A stretch of 64,000 bases of DNA from Silanimonas sp. (GTDB lineage Bacteria; Pseudomonadota; Gammaproteobacteria; Xanthomonadales; Xanthomonadaceae): positions 1-64,000 of the forward strand of contig NZ_JAPZSC010000002.1 in NCBI RefSeq assembly GCF_027531545.1, in the 5' to 3' direction. The position numbers and the translations under genes were made by a program. Numbering within the stretch: position 1 is the first letter of the stretch; the number at the start of each line of letters is the position of its first letter. The notes below the pieces were generated by a model. That model was not told the origin of the DNA and made no database searches. It worked only from the letters and a program-made list of their open reading frames with translations. Of the stretch, positions 49,616 to 59,476 are shown in pieces.

Positions 49616-50568
49616 GCGGCCTCCGCGGTCGGCTTGCGGAAGGTGTCCGGCACCGGCTTCAGGTCCCAGACGATGCGGAATAGGCTGAGCGCCTTCAACG
49701 TGTAGTACGTGAAGTCGTACTCCCACCAGCGGAAGCCCTGCCGCGCCGAGCCCGGGTAGTGGTGGTGGTTGTTGTGCCAGCCCTCGCCGAAGGTCAGCAG
49801 GGCGAGGAACCAGTTGTTGCGCGAGTCATCGCGGGTGGCGAAGCGGCGGCGGCCGAAGCGGTGCGCGAACGAGTTGATCGTCACCGTGACGTGGAACAGC
49901 ACCACCGTGGAGACGAAGAAGCCCCAGATGAGCAGCTGGGGCCCATTGGTTTCCAGCGCCGGCGCGGCGGTTTCCAGCCAGCCACCGAGCAGGAAGAGGC
50001 CGACGGCAAGCAGCACGGGCACCAGGATGTCGAAGCGGTCGAGCAGGCGCAGCTCCGGGAACTTGGCGAGGTCCTTCACCGCATCGAGGTCGGTGCGGAA
50101 CGCCCCGCGGGTCAGGAACCAGCCCATGTGGCTGTACCAGAAGCCCTTGTGCTTCGGCGAATGCGGGTCGTGCTCGGTGTCGCTGGCGCGGTGGTGCTGG
50201 CGATGGTGCGCCGCCCACCACAGGGGGCCGCGCTGCACGCTGCTGGCGCCGACGACGCCGAACAGGAACTGCACCGGCCGCGAGGTCCGGAAGGCCTTGT
50301 GCGAGAAGTACCGGTGGTAGAAGCCGGTGATGGCGAACATGCGCAGCGCGTAAAGCGCCAGGGCCACGCCCACCGCGAAAGGACTGATGCCGACCCAGAT
50401 CACCCCGAGGCAGGCGAGATGCAGGCCGATGAAGGGGACGACGCGCAGCCAGTCGATGCGGGCGGAGGCTTCAGCATCCACCGGGTCGGCCGCGGAGGTG
50501 TCGAACCAGCGCAGGACGGCCGTCAGCGAACGACGCCAGAGGGAGGCGGGAGGGGCGGTTTCGGACAT
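49612..50568 (-). CDS. Membrane acyl-CoA / fatty acid desaturase
   Basis: The 318-residue membrane protein has the three histidine boxes of the delta-9-type di-iron desaturases: HRYFSH (near residue 85), HRQHHRASD (near 121) and GEGWHNNHHHYPG (near 262). At least four membrane helices flank them. It introduces a double bond into a saturated acyl chain and is the first enzyme of the lipid operon, which fits a role in supplying the olefin for the methyltransferases downstream. OsmC-like protein is encoded 55 nt upstream. Confidence 0.95.
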   Translation of the reverse strand: MSETAPPASLWRRSLTAVLRWFDTSAADPVDAEASARIDWLRVVPFIGLHLACLGVIWVGISPFAVGVALALYALRMFAITGFYHRYFSHKAFRTSRPVQFLFGVVGASSVQRGPLWWAAHHRQHHRASDTEHDPHSPKHKGFWYSHMGWFLTRGAFRTDLDAVKDLAKFPELRLLDRFDILVPVLLAVGLFLLGGWLETAAPALETNGPQLLIWGFFVSTVVLFHVTVTINSFAHRFGRRRFATRDDSRNNWFLALLTFGEGWHNNHHHYPGSARQGFRWWEYDFTYYTLKALSLFRIVWDLKPVPDTFRKPTAEAA

Positions 50569-50623
50569 GGCGCAAGCCTAGGGGAGCGGGCGGTGAGAGC
50601 GTGGTGAACCGGCGGCGGAAGGT

Positions 50624-51073
50624 TCAGCGCGGTTCGACGGCGACGTCGGCGCGGATCGAGCTGCCGATGAAGCAGTTCGCGTGCGCTCGCTCGTGCAGCT
50701 TCGCCAGCTCTTCGGCCGTCGGCTGCTTGTCGCCCGAGAACACGACCTTCGGCCGCAGCGTGATGCGGGTGATGGCCATCCGTCCCTCGGCGTTCTTGTC
50801 GAGCAGGCCCGAAGCCGCGTCGTCGTAGTGGTCGACCACGTAGCTGCGCTTTGCGCAGATCGCGAGGAAGGTGAGCATGTGGCAGGAGGACAGCGAGCCG
50901 ACCAGCAGGGTCTCCGGGTTCAGCGCCTCGGGGTTGCCGAGGAAGGCGGGTGCCGAGGAAGCGAGCGTATTCTGCCCGTTCTCGAACGTGAGTTCATGGT
51001 CGCGCGAGAAGGTCTCGTAGCTGAAGTCGCGGCCATGGCGCGACCAGCGCAGCGCGGCAGTGTGTTCGGACAT
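50624..51073 (-). CDS. OsmC-like peroxide reductase family protein
   Basis: The 149-residue protein has two conserved cysteines in LLVGSLSSCHMLTFLAICAK and HERAHANCFIGSSI, the OsmC/Ohr pattern, and PKVVFSGDKQPTAEELAKLH between them. Such proteins reduce organic or fatty-acid hydroperoxides. It precedes the desaturase in the same direction, so it may protect the unsaturated products, but the gap is larger than in the rest of the operon. Confidence 0.88.
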   Translation of the reverse strand: MSEHTAALRWSRHGRDFSYETFSRDHELTFENGQNTLASSAPAFLGNPEALNPETLLVGSLSSCHMLTFLAICAKRSYVVDHYDDAASGLLDKNAEGRMAITRITLRPKVVFSGDKQPTAEELAKLHERAHANCFIGSSIRADVAVEPR

Positions 51074-51165
51074 GGGCGCTTCCTCGGAAAGTCGCGCCAA
51101 GGCTACACTCCGCCGCCGCGTCGCACATGCGGAAACCGTCAACGGCATCCGAAGGGAGAGTGACG

Positions 51166-51951
51166 ATGAGGCGGACGCCGCGACCTCCGAAGGCCCCTGG
51201 TCGAGGCCCGCGCCGCGAGGCGCAGGGGCAGGGCACCGTCGTCCGGCATGGCGTGGCCCGCGTCATCTCCAAGGCTGGCCTCGCCTCGCGGACGCAGGCC
51301 GCGGCGTGGGTGCGCGAGGGCCGGGTCAGCGTCGACGGACGCGTCGTGTACGACCCCGAGCATCCGGTCCGCACCGGCGTGGACGAGGTCTGCGTGGATG
51401 GTCGGCCGCTGGGTTCCGAGGCGCGGGTCTATCTCGCCTTGAACAAGCCGCGCGGCCTTGTCACCACGGCGAGCGACGAGAAGGGCCGCGACACGGTCTA
51501 CCGCTGCTTCGACGGCGCCGGCCTGCCGTGGGTCGCGCCGGTGGGCCGGCTCGACCAGGCCAGCGAAGGCCTGCTGCTGTTCACCAACGACCCGGCGTGG
51601 GCCGCGCGCATCACCGATCCGGCTACCGGGCCGGACAAGACCTATCGCGTCCAGGTGGAGGGCGTGCCGGGCGACGAATCGCTCGCAGCGATGATGGCCG
51701 GCCTCGACGAGGGCGGTGAGCGGCTGTCGGCGAAGTCCGTGGCCCTGCTGAAGAGCGGCGGCAAGACGGCGTGGCTCGAGGTCGTGCTGGACGAAGGGAA
51801 GAATCGGCAGATCCGTCGCCTCGCGAAGGCCGCCGGCTTCCCGGTGCTGCGCCTCGTGCGCGTCGCCATCGGCGGGCTGGACCTGGGCGAGCTTCCGAAA
51901 GGAGGCTGGCGCAGGCTGAGCGACGACGAGGCCGCGGCCCTTCGAGGCTGA
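51166..51951 (+). CDS. rRNA pseudouridine synthase (RsuA/RluB/E/F family)
   Basis: From the ATG 51166 the product is 261 residues. A basic tail is followed by an S4 RNA-binding domain (VARVISKAGLASRTQAAAWV) and the catalytic domain with LALNKPRGLVTTASDEKGRD. The aspartate nucleophile is Asp130 in PVGRLDQASEGLLLFTNDP, and GKNRQIRRLAKAAGFPVLRL lies near the end. It isomerises uridine in rRNA; the exact site (RluB, E or F type) is not clear. GAAGGGAGAG with 7-nt spacing favours this start over 51127. Confidence 0.92.
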   Translation: MRRTPRPPKAPGRGPRREAQGQGTVVRHGVARVISKAGLASRTQAAAWVREGRVSVDGRVVYDPEHPVRTGVDEVCVDGRPLGSEARVYLALNKPRGLVTTASDEKGRDTVYRCFDGAGLPWVAPVGRLDQASEGLLLFTNDPAWAARITDPATGPDKTYRVQVEGVPGDESLAAMMAGLDEGGERLSAKSVALLKSGGKTAWLEVVLDEGKNRQIRRLAKAAGFPVLRLVRVAIGGLDLGELPKGGWRRLSDDEAAALRG

Positions 51952-51966
51952 GGCGTCGGGCGGTCC

Positions 51967-52365
51967 TCAGTGCGTCGAGCGGTCCGGTAGCGGCCGCCAG
52001 CGCGTGAGGCGCTTGGCGAGCAGCGCCGCCACGACGTCGTGGGCGCGCGCGTCCTGCGGGCCCCGGGCGTCCGGGCCTTTGCCCTTGTCCTGATTGCAGC
52101 GTCGGCAAGCCACCGCCAGGTTGCGCGGATCGTCGCGGTCGTCGCCCACCTGGGCGGTCAGCGCCGCCGCCGCGCGCAGGCCGAACCAGGCCTGCGGCAC
52201 CACGTGCTCCAGCGAACTTGCGCCGAGCGCCTCGCCATCGGCCGCCACCTGCAAGCGCGTGCGGCAGTGCAGGCAGCGCGTGGTCCAGGCGCCGTCGGCC
52301 GCCTGCATCGCCTCGGCGTCGGTGGCGACGGCAAGGCGGAACAGGTGGCGGAGCTTCGCCCGCAT
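51967..52365 (-). CDS. HNH endonuclease-like protein
   Basis: The 132-residue product has CLHC near residue 32, SLEHVVPQAWFGL and ACRRCNQDKG, which form an HNH zinc/metal finger core (His in EHVVP and Asn in RRCN). It is small and not linked to any restriction or phage gene, so a housekeeping nuclease role is possible. Its ATG overlaps the kbl stop (ATGA). Confidence 0.8.
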   Translation of the reverse strand: MRAKLRHLFRLAVATDAEAMQAADGAWTTRCLHCRTRLQVAADGEALGASSLEHVVPQAWFGLRAAAALTAQVGDDRDDPRNLAVACRRCNQDKGKGPDARGPQDARAHDVVAALLAKRLTRWRPLPDRSTH

Positions 52366-53579
52366 CAGCCCGTGATGACCCCGAGCTCGCGGCCGACCTT
52401 GGCGAAGGCGGCGATGGCGCGGTCGAGGTGTTCGCGGGTGTGCGCCGCGCTCATTTGCGTGCGGATGCGGGCCTGGCCCTTCGGCACCACCGGGAAGAAG
52501 AAGCCGATCGCGTAGATGCCCTCTTCGAGCAGGCGCGCGGCAAACTTCTGCGCCAGCGGGGCGTCGTAGAGCATCACCGGGCAGATCGGGTGCACGCCGG
52601 GCTTGATGTCGAAGCCGAGCTTGGCCATTTCCGCGCGGAAGTACGCGGTGTTCGCAGCCAGACGCTCGCGCAGGTCGCCGGCTTTGGCCAGCATGTCGAA
52701 CGCGGTGATGCCGGCGGCCACCACGTGCGGCGGCAGCGAGTTGCTGAACAGGTAGGGGCGCGAACGCTGGCGCAGCAGCTCGATCACATCCCGGCGACCG
52801 GTGGTGAAGCCGCCCAGCGCCCCGCCCATGGCCTTGCCCAGCGTGCCGGTGAAGATGTCGATCTTGTCCATCACGCCCTTCACCTCGGCGCTTCCGCGGC
52901 CGTTGGCGCCTAGGAAGCCGGTGGCGTGGCATTCGTCGATGTGGACCATCGCGCCGTACTTCGCGGCGAGCGCGGTGATCTCATCCAGCGGCGCGATGAA
53001 GCCGTCCATCGAAAACACGCCGTCGGTGGTGATCAGGATGTCGCGCACGCCGTCGGCGCGGGCCTGCTTGAGCTGCGCTTCCAGATCGGCCATGTCGCAG
53101 TTGGCGTAGCGGTAGCGCTTGGCCTTGCACAGGCGCACGCCGTCGATGATCGAGGCGTGGTTCAGGCTGTCGGAGATGATCGCGTCGGGTTCGCCCAGCA
53201 GGGGCTCGAACAGGCCGCCGTTGGCGTCGAAACAGGCGGCGTAGAGAATGGTGTCCTCGGTGCCGAAGAAGTCGGCGATCTTCGCCTCCAGCTGCTTGTG
53301 AAGGTCCTGCGTGCCACAGATGAAGCGCACCGAGGCCATGCCGAAGCCGTGGGTGTCCAGGGCCGCCTTGGCCGAGGCGATCACGTCCGGGTGGTCGGCC
53401 AGGCCCAGGTAGTTGTTCGCGCAGAAGTTCAGCACCGTGCGGCCGTCCTCGAGTTCGATCTCGGCCGACTGCGGGCTGGTGATGACGCGCTCGGCCTTGA
53501 ACAGGCCGGCGGCGCGGATCTCGGCCAGCTCGGCGGCATAGCGGGTGAGGGCGGGGGTGACGGGGGTGTTCGGGGCCAT
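52365..53579 (-). CDS. kbl: 2-Amino-3-ketobutyrate CoA ligase
   Basis: The 404-residue PLP enzyme has [51 protein letters not shown] and the lysine site [15 protein letters not shown]. With threonine dehydrogenase it converts threonine to glycine and acetyl-CoA. tdh is encoded 3 kb away on the same strand. CATAAT on the - strand (53615 to 53610) may be its -10. Confidence 0.96.
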   Translation of the reverse strand: MAPNTPVTPALTRYAAELAEIRAAGLFKAERVITSPQSAEIELEDGRTVLNFCANNYLGLADHPDVIASAKAALDTHGFGMASVRFICGTQDLHKQLEAKIADFFGTEDTILYAACFDANGGLFEPLLGEPDAIISDSLNHASIIDGVRLCKAKRYRYANCDMADLEAQLKQARADGVRDILITTDGVFSMDGFIAPLDEITALAAKYGAMVHIDECHATGFLGANGRGSAEVKGVMDKIDIFTGTLGKAMGGALGGFTTGRRDVIELLRQRSRPYLFSNSLPPHVVAAGITAFDMLAKAGDLRERLAANTAYFRAEMAKLGFDIKPGVHPICPVMLYDAPLAQKFAARLLEEGIYAIGFFFPVVPKGQARIRTQMSAAHTREHLDRAIAAFAKVGRELGVITG

Positions 53580-53652
53580 GGCGATCGGGGTGCACGGGGC
53601 GGGGGCGGCATTATGGACCCGGGCCGGGATGTCTTCCGTTGTCCCCCGGTGC

Positions 53653-53682
53653 TTGACACAATTCACACTTGTAAAACATGTT
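53653..53682 (+). promoter_or_regulatory. Possible promoter of the response regulator gene
   Basis: TTGACA (53653-53658) is a perfect -35. The best -10 is weak: CATGTT at 53677-53682 after 18 bp. The AT-rich stretch between kbl and the regulator is probably a shared divergent control region. Confidence 0.35.
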
Positions 53683-53720
53683 GCGGAACCGGACTTCCCG
53701 ATCCGGTCACCCAGGGGACC

Positions 53721-54455
53721 ATGTCTCGCACTCTGCAAATCGGACTCGTCGAAGACGATCCCACCCAGGCCAAGATCATCTCGACGATGATCGAGAACTC
53801 GGGCATGGATTGCCTCCACTACGACACCGAGCTCGATTTCCGTCGCCGCATGGGGCCGGAATCGATCGACCTCCTGCTGCTCGACTGGAATCTGCCCGGT
53901 GTCTCGGGACTCGATCTGCTGCGCGAACTCCGGCAGACGAATGCGACGCTGCCGGTGATCTTCCTGACCGGCAACGATCAGGAATCCGACATCGTCACCG
54001 GCCTGCAGGCCGGCGCCGACGACTACATCGTGAAGCCGGCGCGCGCCGCCGAGCTGGTGGCGCGGATCAAGTCGGCCATGCGTCGCGCCGCGCCGCTCAG
54101 CAACGCCAACATCATCGAGGACGTCGAGCCCTTCGGCTTCGACCTTGATCGCCGCCGCCTCACGCTGCACGGCGAGCAGATCGAGCTCACCGACCGCGAA
54201 TTCGACCTGCTGGTCTTCCTGTTCCAGCGCCGGGGCAAGGTGGTTTCGCGCGAAACCCTGCTTTCGCAGGTGTGGCGCGTCGGTCCGAACGTGGCCACGC
54301 GCAGCATCGACACCTATGTGAGCCGTTTGCGCAAGCGCCTCGGCCTGCAGGGCGACAGCGAATGGCGCCTCGAGGGCATTTACCAGCACGGTTACCGTTT
54401 GGTGCGCAGCAGCAACGACGATCCGGCCGACCTCCCCGAAGCTGACGTCGGCTGA
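53721..54455 (+). CDS. OmpR-family response regulator (orphan)
   Basis: The 244-residue protein has a receiver domain with VEDDPTQAK, Asp55 in [17 protein letters not shown], Thr83 and Lys105 (YIVKPARAA). A winged-helix domain follows with [20 protein letters not shown] and [19 protein letters not shown]. All phosphorylation-site residues are present. No histidine kinase gene is next to it. Confidence 0.93.
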   Translation: MSRTLQIGLVEDDPTQAKIISTMIENSGMDCLHYDTELDFRRRMGPESIDLLLLDWNLPGVSGLDLLRELRQTNATLPVIFLTGNDQESDIVTGLQAGADDYIVKPARAAELVARIKSAMRRAAPLSNANIIEDVEPFGFDLDRRRLTLHGEQIELTDREFDLLVFLFQRRGKVVSRETLLSQVWRVGPNVATRSIDTYVSRLRKRLGLQGDSEWRLEGIYQHGYRLVRSSNDDPADLPEADVG

Positions 54456-54509
54456 GTCCTCGGAAGGAGGCTCCGCGCGATGCCGGGGGTTCGGCATCGC
54501 GCTCCCGGC

Positions 54510-55904
54510 TCAGTACCCCGCGTCGAAGCTCGGCTGCCGCACGCTGAATTCGCGGGCCGGCCCGATCGACTGCTCCACCACGGCCCAACCGTCCGCCAGC
54601 AGCGCGGCGCGTGCCCGCGGGCTGGCGTCGCGCGCGAGCAGCAGGCGCTTGTCGGCCACCCGCGCGAGCGCCGGGTCGGCGAAGAAGTCGGCGGTCTCGG
54701 GCGTCCACTGCAGCAGGTCGACGGGCAGCGCCAGCCACAGCCGCTCCTCGCCATCGCGCAGTACGAGGGCTTCGCCGAAGATCTCGAAACGCGTCGGGAA
54801 GCGCGGCCGTGCCGCCACCATCAGCTGCAGCGCATCGACCACGAAACGGGCTTCGGCCTCGCGCTGCACGCTCGCCGCCAGGCCGAGGAAGCTCTCGCAG
54901 CCGCCCTGCGGCGCCAGCTCCAGCAGCGCATCGACGGCCTGCGTCTGCAGCGTCGGGCTGTAGCGCGAGTTGTCGAAGAAGGCGTCCTGCACGTCGGCAC
55001 GGCAGGCCAGCGGCGCAAGGCGCGCCGCGTTCCAGGCCTCGACTTCCTCCGGCGGCTTTTCCCACACCATGCGGTGGATGCGGCCGCTTTCGCCGAGCAC
55101 CGTGCCGGCGGCCCCGCCGACCTGCCCGAGACCGAAGCCCACGCCGCGCCGACCGACGAGGGCCGACCAGGCGAGCCGGTCCATCTCGGCGCCGAGCCAC
55201 GGGTTCGTGGAGTAGGGGTCGATGCCCAGTTCGCGGCCCAGTTCGCGCCGCGCCGCGTTGTAGCCGAGCCAGCGCTTCCCGAGCTTCAGCGCGACGCCGC
55301 CGCCCTTCTGCCACCAGGGTTCGGGCTCCGGCGGCAGCGGCTCCGCCTCGCGCGGGCGCAGGCTGGCGTCGAACAGGGCCTCGTCGGAGACGGCTCCATA
55401 GGCGCGCTCGCCCAGGTCGGAGGCCTGTCGTCCGTAGCGCGTGGCACGACGGCCGAACACCCGCAACATGCCGGCCGGCAGGCCGATGACGCTCTCCACT
55501 GGCCGGGTGACCACACCGGCCAGGGCCTCGCCGGTCTGCACCAGCGAAGAGGCCGCCGCGCGGCCCGCGGTGCCGGCCGCGCCCTGGGCGCGCAGGCGGC
55601 GCACCACCTCCATCTCGACGGCGCGGATCTCGAGCAGGTCGAGGCTTTCGACGCGCAACTGGGCGGGCTCGATGTCGTCCACGCCCGGGCCGTGAGGGCG
55701 CAGCACGAACTGCGCCATGCCGCCAACGATGGTCGCGCAGGGCGAGGCGCTGAAGTCCTCGGCGCCGAGCAGGGTGGGCGAGGCGAGCGCCGCCGCGGGA
55801 AGGGCATCCGGGCCGCAATCCGGGGCAGACGCGTGGGCAACGGCATGGGCGAACAGCAGGCCCGCCGCCAGCCAGGCGCGGGGTTCACGGAGAAGCGAAG
55901 GCAT
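54510..55904 (-). CDS. Large secreted hypothetical protein
   Basis: The 464-residue product has a signal peptide (WLAAGLLFAHAVAHASA) and a conserved-looking mature part with ELGIDPYSTNPWLGAEMDRL, WEKPPEEVEAWNAARL and a C-terminal RLWLALPVDLLQWTPETADFF. No family was recognised. The start directly abuts the acetyltransferase stop (TGAATG), so the two genes are co-transcribed. Confidence 0.8.
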   Translation of the reverse strand: MPSLLREPRAWLAAGLLFAHAVAHASAPDCGPDALPAAALASPTLLGAEDFSASPCATIVGGMAQFVLRPHGPGVDDIEPAQLRVESLDLLEIRAVEMEVVRRLRAQGAAGTAGRAAASSLVQTGEALAGVVTRPVESVIGLPAGMLRVFGRRATRYGRQASDLGERAYGAVSDEALFDASLRPREAEPLPPEPEPWWQKGGGVALKLGKRWLGYNAARRELGRELGIDPYSTNPWLGAEMDRLAWSALVGRRGVGFGLGQVGGAAGTVLGESGRIHRMVWEKPPEEVEAWNAARLAPLACRADVQDAFFDNSRYSPTLQTQAVDALLELAPQGGCESFLGLAASVQREAEARFVVDALQLMVAARPRFPTRFEIFGEALVLRDGEERLWLALPVDLLQWTPETADFFADPALARVADKRLLLARDASPRARAALLADGWAVVEQSIGPAREFSVRQPSFDAGY

Positions 55905-56339
55905 TCAGTCGAAGCGTTTTTCGAGGTAGTAGCGGGTGTAACCGGGCGGATTGTCCGCCTGCTGGCCGAACTGCCGGTAACCGAGCCGCTCGTAGAAGCC
56001 CAGCGCCTGGAACTCGATGGTTTCGAGGTACACGCCGAGCGCCCCGCGCTGGCGCGCCCAGTGTTCGGCCTGGTCGAGCAGCTGCATGCCGATGCCCGTG
56101 CGCCGGCGTTCCGGCAAGACGGCCAGCATGTCGACGTGCAGCCAACCCAACCCGTACTGGCCGGCCAGCCCACCGACGAGATCGTCCTCGGCGTCGAGCG
56201 CGGTGATCACCATCGGCAGCCAGTCGGGGCGGCCGATGAAGCGCGCGTTGTAGTCGCGAAGCATCTCGCGGATGGCGAGGGCCTTCTCGCCGTCGAGGTC
56301 GGGGTCGACGGCGATGCGGACGCTGGAGGCGGAGCACAT
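55905..56339 (-). CDS. GNAT family N-acetyltransferase
   Basis: The 144-residue protein has the GNAT core: LAVLPERRRTGIGMQLLDQA (acetyl-CoA pyrophosphate loop R-R-x-G-x-G) and YLETIEFQALGFYERLGYRQ. It acetylates an unknown small molecule or protein. The ATG at 56339 is used; an upstream in-frame start would add an Ala/Pro-rich tail. It lies 34 nt after tdh. Confidence 0.88.
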   Translation of the reverse strand: MCSASSVRIAVDPDLDGEKALAIREMLRDYNARFIGRPDWLPMVITALDAEDDLVGGLAGQYGLGWLHVDMLAVLPERRRTGIGMQLLDQAEHWARQRGALGVYLETIEFQALGFYERLGYRQFGQQADNPPGYTRYYLEKRFD

Positions 56340-56373
56340 GGGCGTGGCCTCGTGGGGAGGGGGATGCTGCGGG

Positions 56374-57408
56374 TCAGTTCCAGCTGCAGACGACCTTGCC
56401 GCAGATGCCGGCATCCATCAGGTCGAAGCCGCGCTGGAAATCGTCGATATGGATCTGGTGCGTGAGCACCTTCTGCAGCGGGAAGCCGGTGAGCACCATC
56501 TGCGTCATCTTGTACCAGGTCTCGTACATGCGCCGGCCGTAGATGCCCTGCACCGTGAGCCCCTTGAAGATGATCTTGTCCCAATCCACGCCCGTGCCCT
56601 TGGGCAGGATGCCGAGCAGCGCGATCTTGCCGCCGTGGTACATGCAGTCGAGCATGTCGTTGAAGGCGCGCGGGTTGCCGCTCATCTCGAGGCCGACGTC
56701 GAAGCCCTCCATGTGGAGGTCCTTCATGACGTCCTTCACCGACTGCTTCGAGACGTTCACGACCCGCGTGGCGCCCATGTCGGCGGCCAGCTTCAGGCGG
56801 AAGTCGTTGACGTCGGTGACGACGACGTTGCGCGCGCCGATGTGCTTGCAGATGCCGGCGGCGATGATGCCGATGGGGCCCGCGCCGGTGATCAGCACGT
56901 CCTCGCCGATGACGTCGAACTCGAGCGCGCAGTGCGCGGCGTTGCCGTAGGGGTCGAAGAACGCGGCCAGTTCCGACGGAATCTGGTCGGGGATCGGCCA
57001 CAGGTTCGATGCCGGCATGGCGATGTATTCGGCGAAGGCGCCGGCGCGGTTCACGCCGATGCCGACCGTGTGCGGGCACAGGTGTTGCTTGCCGGCGCGG
57101 CAGTTGCGGCAGACGCCGCAGACGATGTGGCCTTCCGCCGAGACGCGGTCGCCGACCTTGTAGCCGGTGACGCCGTTGCCGAGTTCGACGATGCGCCCGA
57201 CGAATTCATGGCCGATGACGAGGCCCGGCGTGATGGTGCGCTGGCTCCACTCGTCCCACTTGTAGATGTGCAGGTCGGTGCCGCAGATGGCGGTCTTCTC
57301 GAGCTTGATCAGCACCTCGTTGGGGCCGATCTGCGGGACCGGCACCTCTTCCATCCAGATGCCTTTTTCGGCGTGGCGCTTCACCAGCGCCTTCATCATC
57401 ATGCCCAT
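56374..57408 (-). CDS. tdh: L-threonine 3-dehydrogenase
   Basis: The 344-residue zinc dehydrogenase has [32 protein letters not shown], the structural-zinc block [15 protein letters not shown] and [20 protein letters not shown]. It converts threonine to 2-amino-3-ketobutyrate, which kbl then cleaves. GGGAG lies 7 nt before the first of four clustered ATGs (57408), which is therefore chosen. A perfect -10 TATAAT is upstream. Confidence 0.96.
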   Translation of the reverse strand: MGMMMKALVKRHAEKGIWMEEVPVPQIGPNEVLIKLEKTAICGTDLHIYKWDEWSQRTITPGLVIGHEFVGRIVELGNGVTGYKVGDRVSAEGHIVCGVCRNCRAGKQHLCPHTVGIGVNRAGAFAEYIAMPASNLWPIPDQIPSELAAFFDPYGNAAHCALEFDVIGEDVLITGAGPIGIIAAGICKHIGARNVVVTDVNDFRLKLAADMGATRVVNVSKQSVKDVMKDLHMEGFDVGLEMSGNPRAFNDMLDCMYHGGKIALLGILPKGTGVDWDKIIFKGLTVQGIYGRRMYETWYKMTQMVLTGFPLQKVLTHQIHIDDFQRGFDLMDAGICGKVVCSWN

Positions 57409-57445
57409 CAGCGTGCTCCCGGGGCCCTCGGCCCGAAGGTTGCCG

Positions 57446-57451
57446 ATTATA
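57446..57451 (-). promoter_or_regulatory. -10 element for tdh
   Basis: On the - strand TATAAT (57451 to 57446) is a perfect -10, lying over the stop codon of the upstream EAL-domain gene. No good -35 is visible. The leader would be about 30 nt. Confidence 0.4.
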
Positions 57452-59468
57452 CCGGCGCGTTTCCGCCCTCGCGGGGGGCGCCCTGGGCCGCTGGGGCGAT
57501 GCGCAGGCCGTCGGGCCAGCCGACCGCCGGGCGATGGAACAACCAGCCCTGCACCTTCGAGAAGCCTTGGGTCTGGCAGAAAGCCAACTGCTCGGGCGTC
57601 TCCACGCCCTCCGCCACGACCTCCAGGCCGAGCGAGCGGCCGAGCACGCCGATGGCCGCGGCGATGGCATTGCCGAAGCGGTCGCCGCTGCCGATGAAGC
57701 TGCGGTCGATCTTCAGCCGGTCGGCGCGCAGCTCGCGCAGGTGCGACAGCGAGGAATAGCCGGTGCCGAGGTCGTCGAGGGCGATGCGCACGCCCAGGGC
57801 GCGCAGCGCATCGACGATGTCGCGGGCGCGCGCAAGGTCGTGCATCGCGGCGGATTCGGTGATCTCCAGCTCCAGCAGGGCGGGCGGCAGCCGGTTGCGC
57901 CGCAACTGCGCCTCGACGGCCGCGGGCAGGCCGGAATCGAGCACCGAGGCCGCGGAGAGGTTCAGCGCCACGGGCACCTCCGGCAGGCCGGCCTCCTGGC
58001 GTTCGCGCAGGTGCCGGCAGACGCGGTCGAGCACCCAGCGGTCGATGTCGCCCATCAGGCCGCCGCGTTCGGCGGCCGGCAGGAAACGGCCCGGCGGGAG
58101 CACGCCCTGCACCGGGTGCCTCCAACGGATCAGCGCTTCCACGCCATCGAGATGGCCGGTGGCGACGTCGAAGATGCCCTGGTATTCGAGGAAGAGCTGG
58201 TCTTCGCCGATGGCGCGGTAGAGCGCGCCGACGATCTCGACCTCGTCGGCGTCGGAGCGCGCCTGCTCGGGCTCGAAGCGCAACATGTGCATGCCGGCGG
58301 CTTCGGCCTTCTCCTGCGCAAGGCAGGCGCAGGCCAGCAGGCTTTCGACGCTCTCGCGCTGCTGGCGGACGGCATAGCCGAAGCTCACGCCGACCGGATG
58401 GCCGAGGCCCTGGGCGACGGATTCCACTTCGCGACGGCGGGCCAGCACGTCGGCGTCGGCCAGCGAACCGTCGGCAGTGATGGCGATCGCGAGGCGGTCG
58501 CTGTCGATGCGGCCGATCGCGAGGAAGTGGTAGCTGCGCCCCGCGACCAAGGCCTCGCCCACGCGCTGCAGCGCCTCGCGTGCCCAGGCGGCGCCGAGGG
58601 TACGTTCCAGCATCGGGTAGCGCTGCAGGTGCACGGTCATCAGCGTGAGGGGGGCACCGCCCGCGGCCCCCTGGTCGATGCGCCGGAGGAAGCCGTGCCG
58701 GTTCGGCAGGCCCGTGTCCTCGTCGAAGTGCGCCATGCGTTCGGCGGTGAGCGTCTTGGCTTCGGCCATCGCCTGGGTGCGCTCCTGCACCCACACCAGC
58801 ATCGCGATGGCGAGCGCCATCACGCCGACGAGGCCGAACAGCTGCAGCCACACCGTCACGTCCGCACCCCAGGCCTGCCAGTCGCTTACGAGGGTGGTGA
58901 CGGCGTTGACGCCATTGCTGGCGGCGAGGATCGACAGCGACCCCACCACCAGCCATTGCCCGAGGGTTCGGCCGCTGATGGGCCGGTGTCGCGCCATCAG
59001 CACCACGAGGGCAGCGTAGGCCAGGGTCGTGATCAGTGAGCGTACGCCGACGCGCAGCGTGGTCCGCAGTTCCGCACTGCCCACGTCGAAGGCGCCGGGC
59101 CATGCGAGGGCGACGCCGATGACGAGCGCCGCGGCGATGCTCAGGCGGAAGGTGCCGGGGCGAAGCCCTTGCCGCAGCACCGTGAGGTACAGCGCGAGGG
59201 CGAGGAAGACGAGATGGATGATCGAGGCGGACTGCGATGCTGCGCTCACCAGCGTGCGCGTCAGGATCCACTGCGGCCCTTGCCCGGCCAGCCAGAACGA
59301 GAGCATGGACAGCGCTTGGAAGGCGCCGAGCGCGGCGAAGCTGGTGGCGAGGATGCGGCGCGACATCCGCAGCCGGTCGCCGCCCATCTGCGCCGCCACG
59401 GCCGCCATCGCGAAGGCGATCACCGCCTGCGTGATGCTGAGGAAAACCAGGATCTCGCTGCTTTCCAT
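57447..59468 (-). CDS. Membrane sensor with degenerate GGDEF and intact EAL domain
   Basis: Seven hydrophobic helices occupy residues 1-228. A GGDEF domain (about 245-405) keeps DEDTGLPNR, but its active motif is DSDRL (322-326), so cyclase activity is unlikely. The EAL domain (about 410-665) has every expected catalytic residue: Glu444 (EAL), Asn503, Glu535, Asp565-Asp566, Lys586, the AEGVE glutamates (620, 623) and Gln640. It is most likely a c-di-GMP phosphodiesterase at the inner membrane. It is 8 nt after a beta-barrel gene, so the two probably form an operon. Confidence 0.93.
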   Translation of the reverse strand: MESSEILVFLSITQAVIAFAMAAVAAQMGGDRLRMSRRILATSFAALGAFQALSMLSFWLAGQGPQWILTRTLVSAASQSASIIHLVFLALALYLTVLRQGLRPGTFRLSIAAALVIGVALAWPGAFDVGSAELRTTLRVGVRSLITTLAYAALVVLMARHRPISGRTLGQWLVVGSLSILAASNGVNAVTTLVSDWQAWGADVTVWLQLFGLVGVMALAIAMLVWVQERTQAMAEAKTLTAERMAHFDEDTGLPNRHGFLRRIDQGAAGGAPLTLMTVHLQRYPMLERTLGAAWAREALQRVGEALVAGRSYHFLAIGRIDSDRLAIAITADGSLADADVLARRREVESVAQGLGHPVGVSFGYAVRQQRESVESLLACACLAQEKAEAAGMHMLRFEPEQARSDADEVEIVGALYRAIGEDQLFLEYQGIFDVATGHLDGVEALIRWRHPVQGVLPPGRFLPAAERGGLMGDIDRWVLDRVCRHLRERQEAGLPEVPVALNLSAASVLDSGLPAAVEAQLRRNRLPPALLELEITESAAMHDLARARDIVDALRALGVRIALDDLGTGYSSLSHLRELRADRLKIDRSFIGSGDRFGNAIAAAIGVLGRSLGLEVVAEGVETPEQLAFCQTQGFSKVQGWLFHRPAVGWPDGLRIAPAAQGAPREGGNAPV

Positions 59469-59476
59469 CGACGGAC

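Noticed and set aside
51967-52365. HNH gene as part of a phage or restriction system
   Set aside because: Neighbours are kbl and a pseudouridine synthase; no methylase, toxin or phage gene is nearby.
53580-54497. kbl frame extended upstream on the - strand
   Set aside because: The extra part is antisense to the response regulator; the ATG at 53579 starts the family sequence.
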